Source of the DNA: JAGLTN01 sp023135255
GTDB lineage: Bacteria > Planctomycetota > Phycisphaerae > Sedimentisphaerales > Anaerobacaceae
DNA length: 13,174 nucleotides
Assembly: GCA_030639495.1 (NCBI GenBank)
Contig: DAOWCP010000070.1
Location: forward strand, 1-13,174
Reading direction: 5' to 3'
The notes under the pieces are model-generated. The model worked only from the letters and a program-made list of their open reading frames with translations. It made no database searches and was not told the origin of the DNA. Positions 13,174 through 13,174 of this stretch are shown piece after piece. The position numbers and the translations under genes are program-made. Within the stretch, counting starts at the first letter, position 1; the number at the start of each line of letters is the position of its first letter.

Positions 13174-13174
13174 A

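Overview
The window is bacterial chromosome, densely coded on both strands with short operons and moderate-to-low GC. The best guess is a Gram-negative member of the Planctomycetota (Phycisphaerae-like). This rests on the overall gene set and on a divergent type II secretion / pseudopilus locus; no rRNA or marker gene fixes the taxon. No tRNA, rRNA, CRISPR array, transposase or integrase was found.

Layout. (1) 54-2909, plus strand: an apparent amino-sugar cassette of a PIG-L/LmbE-type N-deacetylase, a divergent NagB-fold protein and a GlmS-like tandem SIS isomerase/deaminase. It closes with a strong intrinsic terminator at 2933-2972. (2) 2983-8133, minus strand: a compact six-gene pseudopilus/secretion operon in the order ATPase (GspE/ComGA-like, short), GspF, a second GspF-like protein with an extra N-terminal membrane region, and three small prepilin-like proteins. 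The genes overlap or nearly touch, and two of the junctions read GTGA and TTGA. No secretin, major pseudopilin (GspG), GspC/L/M or prepilin peptidase is present here. (3) 8441-9495, plus strand, divergent from region 2: an ECF-type sigma factor and a membrane-anchored zinc-finger anti-sigma candidate, overlapping by ATGA. (4) 9615-11149, minus strand: a MenA-like prenyltransferase and a CPBP (CAAX/Abi) membrane protease overlapping by one base. (5) 11337-12873, minus strand: a CBS-pair protein and the radical-SAM heme chaperone HemW, one base apart, behind a good sigma-70-type promoter. That promoter overlaps the stop codon of the gene before it. (6) 12982-13173, minus strand: the C-terminal end of transcription terminator Rho, cut by the window edge.

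A dispersed intergenic repeat family has three copies: 8231-8311, 9501-9606 and 11172-11286. The first two share an identical 42-nt stretch and sit directly before and after the sigma/anti-sigma operon. The copies are mosaics of shared modules, and two of them can form a long imperfect hairpin.

Region 1 plausibly deacetylates an N-acetylated amino sugar and then isomerises or deaminates the phosphosugar. Region 2 would build a pseudopilus for secretion, adhesion or DNA uptake, with its remaining parts encoded elsewhere. The sigma/anti-sigma pair could regulate the divergent pseudopilus operon, but only their adjacency supports that.
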